Source of the DNA: Aulostomus chinensis
Lineage: Eukaryota > Chordata > Actinopteri > Syngnathiformes > Aulostomidae
Length of the DNA: 64,000 bases
Reading direction: 5' to 3'
Assembly: GCA_037954235.1 (NCBI GenBank)
Contig: JBBMOA010000015.1
Location: 4,084,001 to 4,148,000, forward strand
The position numbers were made by a program, and so were the translations under genes. Below are positions 26,570 through 35,496 of the stretch, piece by piece (position 1 is the first letter of the stretch; each line of letters opens with the position of its first letter). The notes under the pieces are model-generated. The model ran no database searches. It was not told where the DNA came from and saw nothing but the letters and a program-made list of their open reading frames with translations.

Positions 26570-26646
<77 letters not shown>
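26570..26646. repeat. (GT)n-TATA-(CA)n palindromic microsatellite
   Basis: A run of GT units meets a run of CA units at a TATA centre near 26600. The left arm of about 30 bp is therefore the reverse complement of the first part of the right arm. It lies inside the putative intron of the unrecognised 25.9-27.7 kb gene. Confidence 0.93.
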
Positions 26647-26648
<2 letters not shown>

Positions 26649-27240
26649 AATTAAAGACTTTTTGTTCTTAAAACTCAGCAAAAAATGCTACAGGTTAATT
26701 TAGCTCATTTGTGAACTGAAGTAAACACGGGACACCCGATCATTGTCTTTCTAGCAACTCTCCCAAAACCTGCTCTTTGCATGGCTTTGGGTTTGTGACG
26801 TCCACAGATCTCTGCCTCCCTCTAGTGGACACTCTCAGGTGCAACCAGCTCTCTCAGGAAGAAAATCACCAACATTTTCTGCCAACTGCTCAGAGTCAAA
26901 CTCCAGCTTTCAGCAAACATTCTCCCGTGATGCTGCCAGCATGACGCAGCAGAAGGACAGACGTCCTGCGCGTCCCATTTGTGCGTCTTTGCTGAGGTCC
27001 ACAAGACTGTAGAGGCTCATTTTCCCACTTTTGTCCTTCAGCCTGTTGGTTTTCTGAAAAATTCATTAGATAGTGGCCGTTGGTCCTTACGCCTGCAAAC
27101 TTGTCCACAAGGCAGGAGAGTAACGTCTGCTGTCCCTTCAGGCTGTCAGCTTTAGATTGCACTTCTCTAATTTAATCTCAACTAATGCTCAACAAAGATG
27201 TGCTGTCTCTAACCAGGTGGGAACCTGTGACTACAGAGTG

Positions 27241-27744
27241 ATGGAAGGCACTGGTAGCATCGAGATGTTGGCTCCCGGTCTGGGTTGTACCTCCACCACG
27301 GCAGCCCCCCATCTCCCAGACCCCCTGCAGAAGCTGCACGGGCAAGCGGACTCTTTCCTCACTGCTGCCAGGCTTCTCCGCAGGGGATGGAGGGATGGGG
27401 GTAAGGGGACGCGATGGCAACTTTCCCAATCTGACTCCTTTGAAGATGAAGCTTTTCTCTCCAGTTCGGATGAAAAACAGGATGCAAACCGTGCTGAGGT
27501 TCTCCTGACAGACCCCAGGAGGAAGGTCTTCCCGGTGAACAGCAAGAAGACGGCTGAGGACATAGAGACAAGCTCTGAGAGAACGGCAGATGCAGCGAGG
27601 GGTACCAGACTCTCAGCAAACAAACCGCTGGTTGCCTGCAGCCAGACAGGTGTTGTGTACGTCTGGTCGACCGGCTGTCGCACCACATGCAGACAGTCCA
27701 GAAGATTCAAGGCTCCAATTCTGCCAGCAATTGCTGAGATGTAG
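27241..27744 (+). CDS. Unrecognised putative protein, coding exon
   Basis: The exon would start at 27217 after a good acceptor (TGCTGTCTCTAACCAG), with ATG at 27241 opening 167 codons to a TAG at 27742. A non-coding exon at about 25895-25944 behind a TATA box, and an AATAAA at 27989, would complete a two-exon transcript. The residues include a hydrophilic acidic block (SQSDSFEDEAFLSSSDEKQ) preceded by a basic segment (ARLLRRGW). I recognise no family. The true C terminus is uncertain: a frame shift by a tiny or missed intron near 27.6 kb would instead use LVDRLSHHMQTVQKIQGS, which looks more protein-like than the in-frame tail. Open frames also exist on the opposite strand over the same bases, so coding status needs transcript support. 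Confidence 0.35.
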   Translation: MEGTGSIEMLAPGLGCTSTTAAPHLPDPLQKLHGQADSFLTAARLLRRGWRDGGKGTRWQLSQSDSFEDEAFLSSSDEKQDANRAEVLLTDPRRKVFPVNSKKTAEDIETSSERTADAARGTRLSANKPLVACSQTGVVYVWSTGCRTTCRQSRRFKAPILPAIAEM

Positions 27745-27988
27745 TTTTTACCACAACTTCTTTAAGAGAGGACAATGACTGACATGCAGCATGGAAATCC
27801 AGGTGGTTACAACATCTGGACTTCCTCACACCCAAATATAATAACAGGGGTTCCTTAAACTCCGCATACTTGGATACGTCTGACTGTGGGTTCTGTTCTT
27901 TTAGATTTTAATTAAATTTTGAACATATTTTCTTTCTAATGTCATTTTTAAAGGGGGAAGATTTTTTTAATGCAGATTTAACCATTTA

Positions 27989-27994
27989 AATAAA
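27989..27994 (+). terminator. PolyA signal for the putative 27.2-kb gene
   Basis: AATAAA on the plus strand, 245 bp after the TAG stop at 27742-27744. The hexamer is common by chance in such AT-rich sequence. Confidence 0.3.
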
Positions 27995-28714
27995 TTCAAC
28001 TTCCAAGGAAAACTCCTTTTGACAGATTTATCATCTCAGTCCTTCAACCCAAAGGGTTAAAAAAAGCACCATTATTATGTTTCCTGGTAAACACCTGATT
28101 TTTTAGGAGTTCTTCAGTTACATTAATGCCTAGATTTGATTTAAAAAAATACCCAACATTTGTAACAGAAGCCATGTGACCAGAGGCATTTGACAAAAAA
28201 AAAAAAACAAGCAGAAAAAGTGCACCCCCCCCCCCCCAAATGGCAGGAAACAAAATGGTGCCAACAATGATGCTGACAACAAACGATTGTCTAGACAAAA
28301 ACTTACGAGTAGAACCGGACCCTGGTTTATTAAAGGAAGTCGCATTTCAAACGGCCACACTTGAACCATTAAAGAGCTCAGCAGCAAAGAAGGTGGGAGG
28401 CCTGGACACACAGCAGAGCAACAGACGGTGCCACTGGAAGCGCAAACACACACATCCACTTTTAGAAGATGGAGGAAAAGAGGAGAAGTCACAGTTTCCT
28501 TTGACACACACTTGACATTAACAACCAGTGGTATCACACCACTGCAGCTCTGACAGGATGACAGCGTCCTTGTACCATCAGGAGAAACTCCTGCACACTG
28601 TCACACTATAGTCAGTAAAAGAGAGTTTTAATAAGGAGGCGTCTGTCTTTCATCAGATCGTTCTTGTAAAACGAAAGCGGTGAGCGTTCAGGATACAAAC
28701 ACAGCGGCAACCTC

Positions 28715-28900
28715 AGATTCGGATTCAGAAAACTTTATTGTCTGTCATAAAAGAAAATCTTCTAAACCAGACCATACACTGATTAGAAACAATTGCACAG
28801 CAAAGATCTTAAAAACAAGAATAAAATTAAAACTGTAAAAAGAGACAAGCAAAGTGAAAATAAACTCAAAAGTGCACAGGAGGGGGGGGGGGGGGGAATC
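28715..28900 (-). mobile_element. LINE 3'-end relic
   Basis: Read on the minus strand it ends with ACAATAAAGTTTTCTGAATC, the kind of tail seen at the 3' end of fish CR1/Rex1/L2-type LINEs. A poly(G) run borders it at about 28881-28896. Only the 3' UTR end seems to remain. Confidence 0.5.
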
Positions 28901-29022
28901 AAGTGGCAACAACTTTTCAGAAATGTATCACAAGAACTATGGACACAGCACACAGGAGACAATGAATAGCTTGTGATAAAAGTTACAAAAACTTTTCATC
29001 CCCAGGTGTAATATGGAAAATA

Positions 29023-29026
<4 letters not shown>

Positions 29027-29079
<53 letters not shown>
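29027..29079. repeat. (AT)n microsatellite
   Basis: About 26 AT units, directly visible. Confidence 0.95.
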
Positions 29080-29080
<1 letters not shown>

Positions 29081-29672
29081 CAGAAAACATTCATTAAAAG
29101 AAACGTTATTCAAGGTCATAATAATGAGAAACCCAGGGGGAAGTAAGCTAACGCTAGCGGCCTCAGAGCTCAGAGGGCCGGCGTAGCGTCTGTTTCTGAC
29201 GGGGTTGCTGACTGCAGCGAGCGCCTGGCTAATCATCCTGCTAGCTGGGCCTCACCACTCACCGGCTATCTGCAGCCAGGGGCGGGGCTTAGAATAGCCT
29301 GGGTATGCAGGTGAAACAAGGTGAGCGCGTACTGCTGGCTCAGCTGTCTAGGGTGGTTAAACACTATGTTGATAGCTTAGCTTAGCCTCTTCACTCGCCA
29401 GCAGCTGGGACCAGTCAGGACTCAAAGTCCACCACCACAACATCTTAACATTAGGATTAGATCAGATCTAGACCCAGATCAGATCTAGATCCAGATCACC
29501 TAACAGATCCTCAAAATGTAAATAAACAGCTTTCCTCTTTTATGGAGGAAAAATAATCTGACTTGATCAAACCGCTGACTTACATGGCGCAAAAAAATGC
29601 ATATGCAAAATAAGAATAGAGAATAAAATCCACCTTTCTATTTTGAGTTAAATGCCACACAATCATTCCTGT

Positions 29673-29678
29673 TTTAAT
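29673..29678 (-). terminator. Candidate polyA signal (ATTAAA) of the minus-strand GIMAP
   Basis: ATTAAA on the minus strand about 95 bp after the stop. It is the second-best polyA hexamer; no AATAAA was seen closer. Confidence 0.35.
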
Positions 29679-29773
29679 GACAGATACTGAAAGTTTGATC
29701 CAGCTGAAACAAAGACAGGATTACAGTCAGTCAGATCACATGTGAACCACTTGGTCCCAGCCCACAACACCCG

Positions 29774-31366
29774 TCACAACACCTTGGCATACTTGATGAT
29801 GGTTTCTCCAGGTGAAACACATCCAGACACCAATTGATATAAGAAGTTAAGGAGCGCTTCAAACCATTCTACCAAATTTTCCCACGCATGACTGAAAAAT
29901 GACTTGGGTGGTCGGTACATCTCACTGGTGAAGTGTTGTCCACCGTGAGCTTCGACCATCTCATCGATTCTCCCCAGGAGGTTTCTGACCTGCAGCCTGT
30001 ATCTTCCGTCTCTATTGTTAAACACACAGAACCGACCCCCACAAAAGGTGACCAGCTCAGACATAGATGTGTTGGCCTCGATCCAGTCTTCAATGGTTCG
30101 GCCTGCTAGCTCGTCCCCATGAGTGAAAAGGACCATGGTGTAATTTGGGAAATCACTGCCAAACATCTGCGGCAGATTCTTCAGGAGAGATTGATCTACC
30201 TGGGAGGTTCGTCCTATTCTGACCACAAAGACAAAGACATGAGGTCCAGGACTGACTAGGGTCGAGCTGGCCATGATCTCTGTGAGCAGCTGTTCAGGAG
30301 ACAGACATCCACCACTGAAACCTGGCGTGTCCACCACAGTGACCCGACGACCCTCCACCTGAGCTGATGCTGAGATGCTTTCCCTGGTGATTGGGTCAAC
30401 GTCCGAGCCTGTTCTAAAGGGCCTAGACGACCCAAGGATGGTGTTTCCTGTGGAGCTCTTCCCAGCTCCAGGCAGACCCAGCAGCACAATCCTCCTGTCC
30501 TCCAGAGTGACAGAGGTTCTGCCTGGGGAGGGAAACGCTGGTAGGGAGACAGAAAAAGGGAGAGATTGAATTCTACTCAGTCAGATCTGACAGGGAATGT
30601 CTTCTATATGTCAGTAACATTCACCACAGGCTGATGTGAGCTGAGTCTTTATTTTAGTTTTATTACTGTCATTAGCAGATGCAGGAGGTGGCAGACCCAG
30701 AGTTTTCTTCTGTCTGGCAACACTGGAACTCTGATGCAGGGAGCTTGTTGGTCTGAGCTCTGCAGGTCTACTGCTCATCTGGTTCTGGTTGTGTGCTGGT
30801 TTGGTACCTTGTAGGTGAGATCCTTGCCGTCTCCACTTCTTCAGCAGCTGTTGGACTTGTCCCCCTTCTCCATTTTTATTGTTGAGGAGATGATAACGGT
30901 TTCCAAACCCTTCAAGCATAGATGGAAGCACACTCTCTGGATCCTCATAGATGAAATCCTCCAGCGTCTTGTCGTGCAGGGCGTCCCCATGTGTGAAGAG
31001 CACATAAGTGTGTCTGAGCCCCTCTTCTCCTAGCATGCCCTTGACTGCATTCACAGCCCTCCTTTCCTCTTCGGTGAATCGGCCCAGCTTCACCACGACG
31101 AGAAACAGACAAGGTCTGGAGCCTCGCAGGAGGGCCTGACAGCAGGTTTCAATCTGCTGTTCAGCACCAGGACATAATATACCAGGAGTATCAATCAGTG
31201 AAACCTGCATTCCACACACCTTTCCTTTTTTTTCTGAGATTTCTTTTGTCACTGATCCAAAAGATAGTTTTGACACAAAGGCTGTGGTTCCCAGAATGGT
31301 ATTTCCCGAAGCGCTCTTTCCAACTCCTGTGTGTCCAAGGAGCACGATGGTGACACCTGGATCCAT
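29774..31366 (-). CDS. GIMAP/AIG1 GTPase with two GTPase domains
   Basis: Two GIMAP frames that look separate join across an 87-bp intron. The first exon runs 31366-30625 (ATG start; its last codon TGT plus one G, then donor GTGAAT). The second runs 30537-29774 (acceptor CTACCAG, first bases CG completing an Ala codon). The fused frame encodes 501 residues. Domain 1 shows the P-loop GHTGVGKS (11-18), DTPG (59-62), the GIMAP conserved box (CLFLVVVKLGRFTEEE, about 86-100) and THGD (125-128). A serine-rich linker of about 60 residues follows. Domain 2 repeats the pattern with GLPGAGKSS, VDTPGFSGG, VFVFVVRIGR and FTHGDEL, and ends in a hydrophobic stretch (EALLNFLYQLVSG) that could anchor membrane. 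GIMAPs are septin-like GTPases that bind membranes in immune cells; fish have many, some with repeated domains. If the intron is not spliced, the first domain ends at a TGA at 30611-30613 as a 251-residue protein. A leader exon is likely upstream (acceptor at 31388-31389). Confidence 0.9.
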
Positions 31367-31541
31367 GACTGATAATCAGGAAGTCTGCTAGAGACATAGG
31401 AAAGATGTCAAATCAGTCAGGAAATCTTTAGTTCCAGAGTTGAACCATAAACAGAAGACTTGGAACCACACCTCGGAACCTTCAACCTGGACCAACAAGC
31501 AGGGAGGAGCTGACGGACCTCTGAGAACAACACACTCACAC

Positions 31542-31549
31542 TTTTATAG
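31542..31549 (-). promoter_or_regulatory. TATA box of the two-domain GIMAP gene
   Basis: CTATAAAAG reads on the minus strand at this point. It lies about 155 bp upstream of an acceptor (TCTCTAG, exon from 31387) that leads to the ATG at 31366. A leader exon from about 31515 with donor GAG|GTGTGG near 31471 would fit. The spacing and gene direction support the call; the exact start is inferred. Confidence 0.55.
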
Positions 31550-31617
31550 CTCCTTGCATTTTAAACAAACCAGCCAGCAGAGGGAAGAGCCTCAGCAGTA
31601 ATATGGCCAACTGCAAT

Positions 31618-31640
31618 TTTTTTTTTTTTTTTTTTTTTTT
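31618..31640 (+). repeat. poly(T) tract
   Basis: About 23 consecutive T, between the two GIMAP genes. Confidence 0.92.
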
Positions 31641-31892
31641 GCAAAATAGTGTCAAAATAGTGTAGTCAATAAAGTGCTATAATTACTATTGTACTTCTGA
31701 CAGGTTCTTCACATCCTGTCCTATTAAAAACATCTTTGATTGATCCGGATCCTCACAAGTAACATGATCTTAGCTGCGAGTTTTAAAAATGAAAATGACA
31801 GTAATGGGCGTAAAAATGAACATTCCCAATAATATTACAAATTATATCACAGCTGCGATATCAGTCAGACACAGGAATATGATAGTACTTGA

Positions 31893-31935
<43 letters not shown>

Positions 31936-31936
31936 G
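31893..31936 (+). repeat. (GAAA)n microsatellite
   Basis: About ten GAAA units between the divergent GIMAP genes. Any apparent Lys/Glu-rich frame here is the repeat. Confidence 0.93.
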
Positions 31937-32166
31937 AAGTAAATCGGAACCTTCGACTCCAATCACATGACTTTAATATCCAGGAAGCGCGAACATTTGC
32001 GTCAAAGGAATCAAAAATGTTTCGCGTGAATAATGATAAAGCACTGGGGGGGGGGGGGGTTGAGAAAAAAGTACTTTATAACGATAACAGAACAAGAAAA
32101 TAATGCACTTGCCGCATGTACTGTTGGTCCCTCGGCCTCTTCCTCCAGGAGTGCGCAACAAGAGTA

Positions 32167-32528
32167 GGGGCGAGCGGGGTTAGTTGAACCAGACGGTGCC
32201 ACATGAAACCAGCCAGGAAAAAAAACAAACTTTCCATGAAGCCATGAAAGGGTTATAATCCACATCGCATCACTAGAAAAACACATTTCCACATAAATAC
32301 ATTATAAAGATTACAGTTTAAATTTTACTGCAAAAACTTGGTCAATGATAGAGTTAAGATTATTTACCCCCCTCCCTTTTGTTTAAAAAATATCTGTATT
32401 TAATGGTGGCTCCTGACCTATAGAGACTCAAATTACACTGAACCCTCCTGGTCCTAAGGTGTACAAATACGCTTTTATTTTGAAGTATAGCCATCAAACC
32501 AAATGGGTCATCTTACCCCGCTCGCCCC
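32167..32528. mobile_element. MITE with 13-14 bp terminal inverted repeats and TA target duplication
   Basis: The left end GGGGCGAGCGGGGTTAG and the right end, read in reverse complement as GGGGCGAGCGGGGTAAG, match over at least 14 bases. Each end is flanked by TA (32165-32166 and 32529-32530). The element is 362 bp and has no transposase frame. The TA duplication points to a Tc1/mariner-type source. It ends 150 bp upstream of the ATG of the plus-strand GIMAP gene, so it forms part of the shared upstream region of the two GIMAP genes. Confidence 0.85.
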
Positions 32529-32623
32529 TACTTCTTTTCAGACTTCGATCGGAGGTTTTTTTTTTTTTTTTTTGGATGTTGTTGTTTGTTTTTGCGGGTT
32601 TATTTTTGCACCTACAACCAGTT

Positions 32624-32634
32624 CAGTTTCGTCC
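32624..32634 (+). promoter_or_regulatory. IRF half-site-like motif upstream of GIMAP ATG
   Basis: CAGTTTCGTCC lies 45-55 bp upstream of the ATG of the plus-strand GIMAP. It contains the AGTTTC core of an interferon-response element but lacks the second half. Weak on its own. Confidence 0.3.
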
Positions 32635-32678
32635 GTTGGTGTAAAATCACCAACGTTTCGGGAAAAGAGCCTGGAGGG

Positions 32679-34334
32679 ATGGCGGCGAGAGGAGGCATCG
32701 GTAAGTAGAGAGTAAGAGAATAGACCTCAACAACTCGAGCAGTGAAACCGAAACCCCGTGGCTACACAGCAGCAATCTGGGATTCACCGCAGTGGATGAA
32801 CGAGATTGGAGCAGCTCACACTAAATATTACAAACTTATGTCTCTGATTTGTACAAACACAACTGGTTACGTCCGTCCAACCAGTGAGTAACGTAAGCGC
32901 TGCTTGTGTTCACGTCTCCTGATCTCTCTTCTTCTCTGACAGGTGAACGGAGGAAAAGAAGGAACAGTAAAGGCGAACCTCCAGGTCAGCAACCTCAATC
33001 TAAAGCTTGTTTGATAGGACGTGCGTGTGTGTGTGTGTGTGTGTCATCCCACGCGTCCCTCACGCCAGGCAAGGGGGGGGGGGGCACAGCAGGTGGGCGG
33101 CTGGACCAGAACCAGAACCTGAGCTGCTTCCTTCAATAGCCAGCAGTTGTAAACGAGACCCCAGATCCGTGGACGGGGAAGTCACATTCCCCAAATTACT
33201 ACAGAAAACCAACTGAAACGTCACATCTTCTATGTGTTCCCCCCCCAATTGTTCAAGTATCTACCGCCATTTCCTTCATGACATCGTCTCCTATCAGTGT
33301 TTGAAGTTGTGTTTGTCTGCTGCAGATTTCAGGCTGGTGCTTGTTGGGAAGACTGGAGCAGGAAAGAGCTCCAGTGGGAACACCATACTGGGAAGGGAGG
33401 CCTTTCCCTCAGCCCTCAGCCAGTCCTCCGGTAACACACTCATAACGCTGAGGTCTTTGTTCTCCTGCCGTTCTGGCAGCACTGGGAAGAGTTCCAGCTA
33501 CTGCATCTGGTCTTGGTGCCATTTTGTGTGAGCTTCAACAGCATGTGTTCTCTGTCAACAGTGACCAGACAGTGCTGCAAGCAGAGTGGCGACGTGTTCG
33601 ACAGGAACGTTACCGTCGTCGACACTCCCGGCCTCTTCGACACCTCGTTACCCGAGCACCGGCTGAAAAGGGAAATCTCCAAATGCATCAACATGTCAGC
33701 CCCGGGGCCCCACGCCATCCTGGTGGTGATCAAGGTGGGGCCCTTCACTAGTGAGGGGCAAGCAGCCGTGAGGCAAGTGGAGGAGATCTTTGGGGAGGAC
33801 GCCTGGAAGTACAGCATCATCCTCTTCACCCATGATGAACAAACTGGATCAGACGTGGAGAGGAAGCTGGAGGAGGCTGGGGACGAGCTGCAGTCCATCC
33901 TGAGGAAGGTGGACAACAGGTACCACGTCCTCAACAACAGCCAAGCTGATGATCGTGGACAGGTACTGGACCTGCTGGATAAGATAGAGGAAATGGTTGA
34001 GGCCAACGGAGGAGAGTTCTTCTCCAACTACACCTACCTCGAGGTGGTCCACATGCTGCAGCAGAGAGAGGAGCAGCTCAAGACGTTCTATGAAAAGAAA
34101 CTGCAGGAGAAAATAGAAGCTTTGGAAGCGAAGTACCAGCAGATCCTCCAGGAGTCTCAGCAGGCCCATCCGGGTGTAAAAAGGCGACATCAGGCTGAAG
34201 TTCAGGAAGTCCATCGGTTCTACCACGATTTAAAGAGGACTGCCCGTCACGTTGTGGAGCAGACCATGGTGACCGACTCCATCGACTCCATCCACAACTT
34301 TCACATGACACTGAGACTGAAATTGACCCCCTAA
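32679..34334 (+). CDS. GIMAP/AIG1 GTPase, single domain
   Basis: Four exons join in phase to 313 residues: 32679-32700 (ATG; donor GTAAGT), 32943-32984 (acceptor CTGACAG; donor GTCAGC), 33326-33430 (acceptor CTGCAG; donor GTAACA) and 33562-34334 (acceptor TCAACAG; TAA stop). The protein starts with a short basic leader (GERRKRRNSKGEPP), then a GTP-binding domain with P-loop GKTGAGKSS (29-37), DTPGLFDTS (77-85), the GIMAP conserved box (GPHAILVVIKVGPFTSE, 105-121) and a G4-like FTHDE (145-149). A glutamine/glutamate/lysine-rich helix from about 215 to 255 (LQQREEQLKTFYEKKLQEK) looks like a coiled coil, common at GIMAP C termini. Length is typical for the family. It is divergent from the two-domain GIMAP next to it and convergent with hnRNP A/B. 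Antisense open frames over exon 4 are shadows. Confidence 0.93.
32744..32754 (+). promoter_or_regulatory. ISRE-like element in GIMAP intron 1
   Basis: GAAACCGAAAC fits the interferon-stimulated response element core GAAANNGAAAC exactly. It lies 44 bp into intron 1 of the plus-strand GIMAP, close to the probable start site. Interferon or IRF control is a reasonable inference for an immune GTPase gene, but an 11-bp motif can occur by chance. Confidence 0.5.
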
Positions 34335-34614
34335 ACTGCTGCACCACAGCAGGATTTTCAAAACCCGCTTCTGGTGACGTGTAATGAATAGTTGGCCACA
34401 CTGGCCTCTGAACACACAACTGATGGTCACCGCTAGCACTGAATTCTGAGGGATTTATGAAACAGTGTCACACCAATGATCATGGTTAGAATTGACCGCC
34501 ATAGGAAATCAGCGGGTATGAGTGTATTCTGGTCATCTTGTAGTTGAAAAGCAACCCCCCCACTCACACACACCATGTTGATGTTCTATTAGTCTTTTTT
34601 TCCAACATTTTTTC

Positions 34615-34620
34615 AATAAA
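34615..34620 (+). terminator. PolyA signal of plus-strand GIMAP
   Basis: AATAAA lies 281 bp after the TAA stop. It is about 420 bp from the convergent polyA signal of the hnRNP A/B gene. Confidence 0.65.
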
Positions 34621-35037
34621 TTCTTATGGAGGAAAACAGTAAAAGTCTTGTCATATTCATCAGTCAATGCTGAACTTGATGCGTCCATCGGGGCAGCAGG
34701 AAGAAGCTCAGCTACAACGCTAAAGACTTTCCATCTCCAGTGAACACGGCCCACGTGGTGAGCGCCTTTATAATACTCAGTAATGTACGGTCAACACCAC
34801 CTCTGAACTCACTGCAAACTCGCCCCCGGTGTCACTCTGTCCGCCAACCTCGATTCTACTTGTTTTGACTGTTCAAATGAGACGTCAACCGTCAAAATTG
34901 GCCGAGGGGTTCCTGAGACAGCGCTGTGCATCTCGTCAACCCCCCCCCCCCCCCACACTGTGTGTGTGAGACGAGTTCAACTGACATTTTTCATGCCAGA
35001 GCCTGAAATCAAAACGCCACATTACTGAAAACTTGTT

Positions 35038-35043
35038 TTTATT
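35038..35043 (-). terminator. hnrnpab: PolyA signal of hnRNP A/B
   Basis: AATAAA on the minus strand, about 455 bp beyond the TGA stop of the terminal coding exon. Confidence 0.5.
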
Positions 35044-35496
35044 TGTCAAAAAGCTCCTTTACAGCTCCAAGATTTAACCTGTAAAGCCAGCAAACATGTA
35101 AAATACAACCCTTACAATACATTAATCAAAACAGGTACCAAAAAGTACAGTAAAATTACACTTCCTTAAATGGAAATGTGGGAAAGGGAAGAAAAAAAAA
35201 AGACACCGAAGGGAAAGTAAAAACTAAAAATGAAAGGATTTAAAAAAAAAACAAAACATGAAGTTACATTTCGGATGTTATCTGTACAAATGGTCTTCTG
35301 TCATAAAAGAGGTCGTCGTCAGGCCCAGTGTGTCCGTCCAGCTGTCGGGTTTCACCGGATCGCTCAAGTCCTGAGAGAGGAGACAGTCGGGCTTTCAGAT
35401 CTACAACCACTACAACCAAGGTGGCACCAACCTAAGCAGACCTCCTAAAGGGCTTCGTTTGGTAGCAGATGAATACCTTTTACTGTCCCAAGTTCA

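Noticed and set aside
33440..34226. Antisense open frames of 125-195 codons over the GIMAP exon 4
   Set aside because: They mirror a well supported GIMAP exon on the other strand and show no family resemblance or splice partners.
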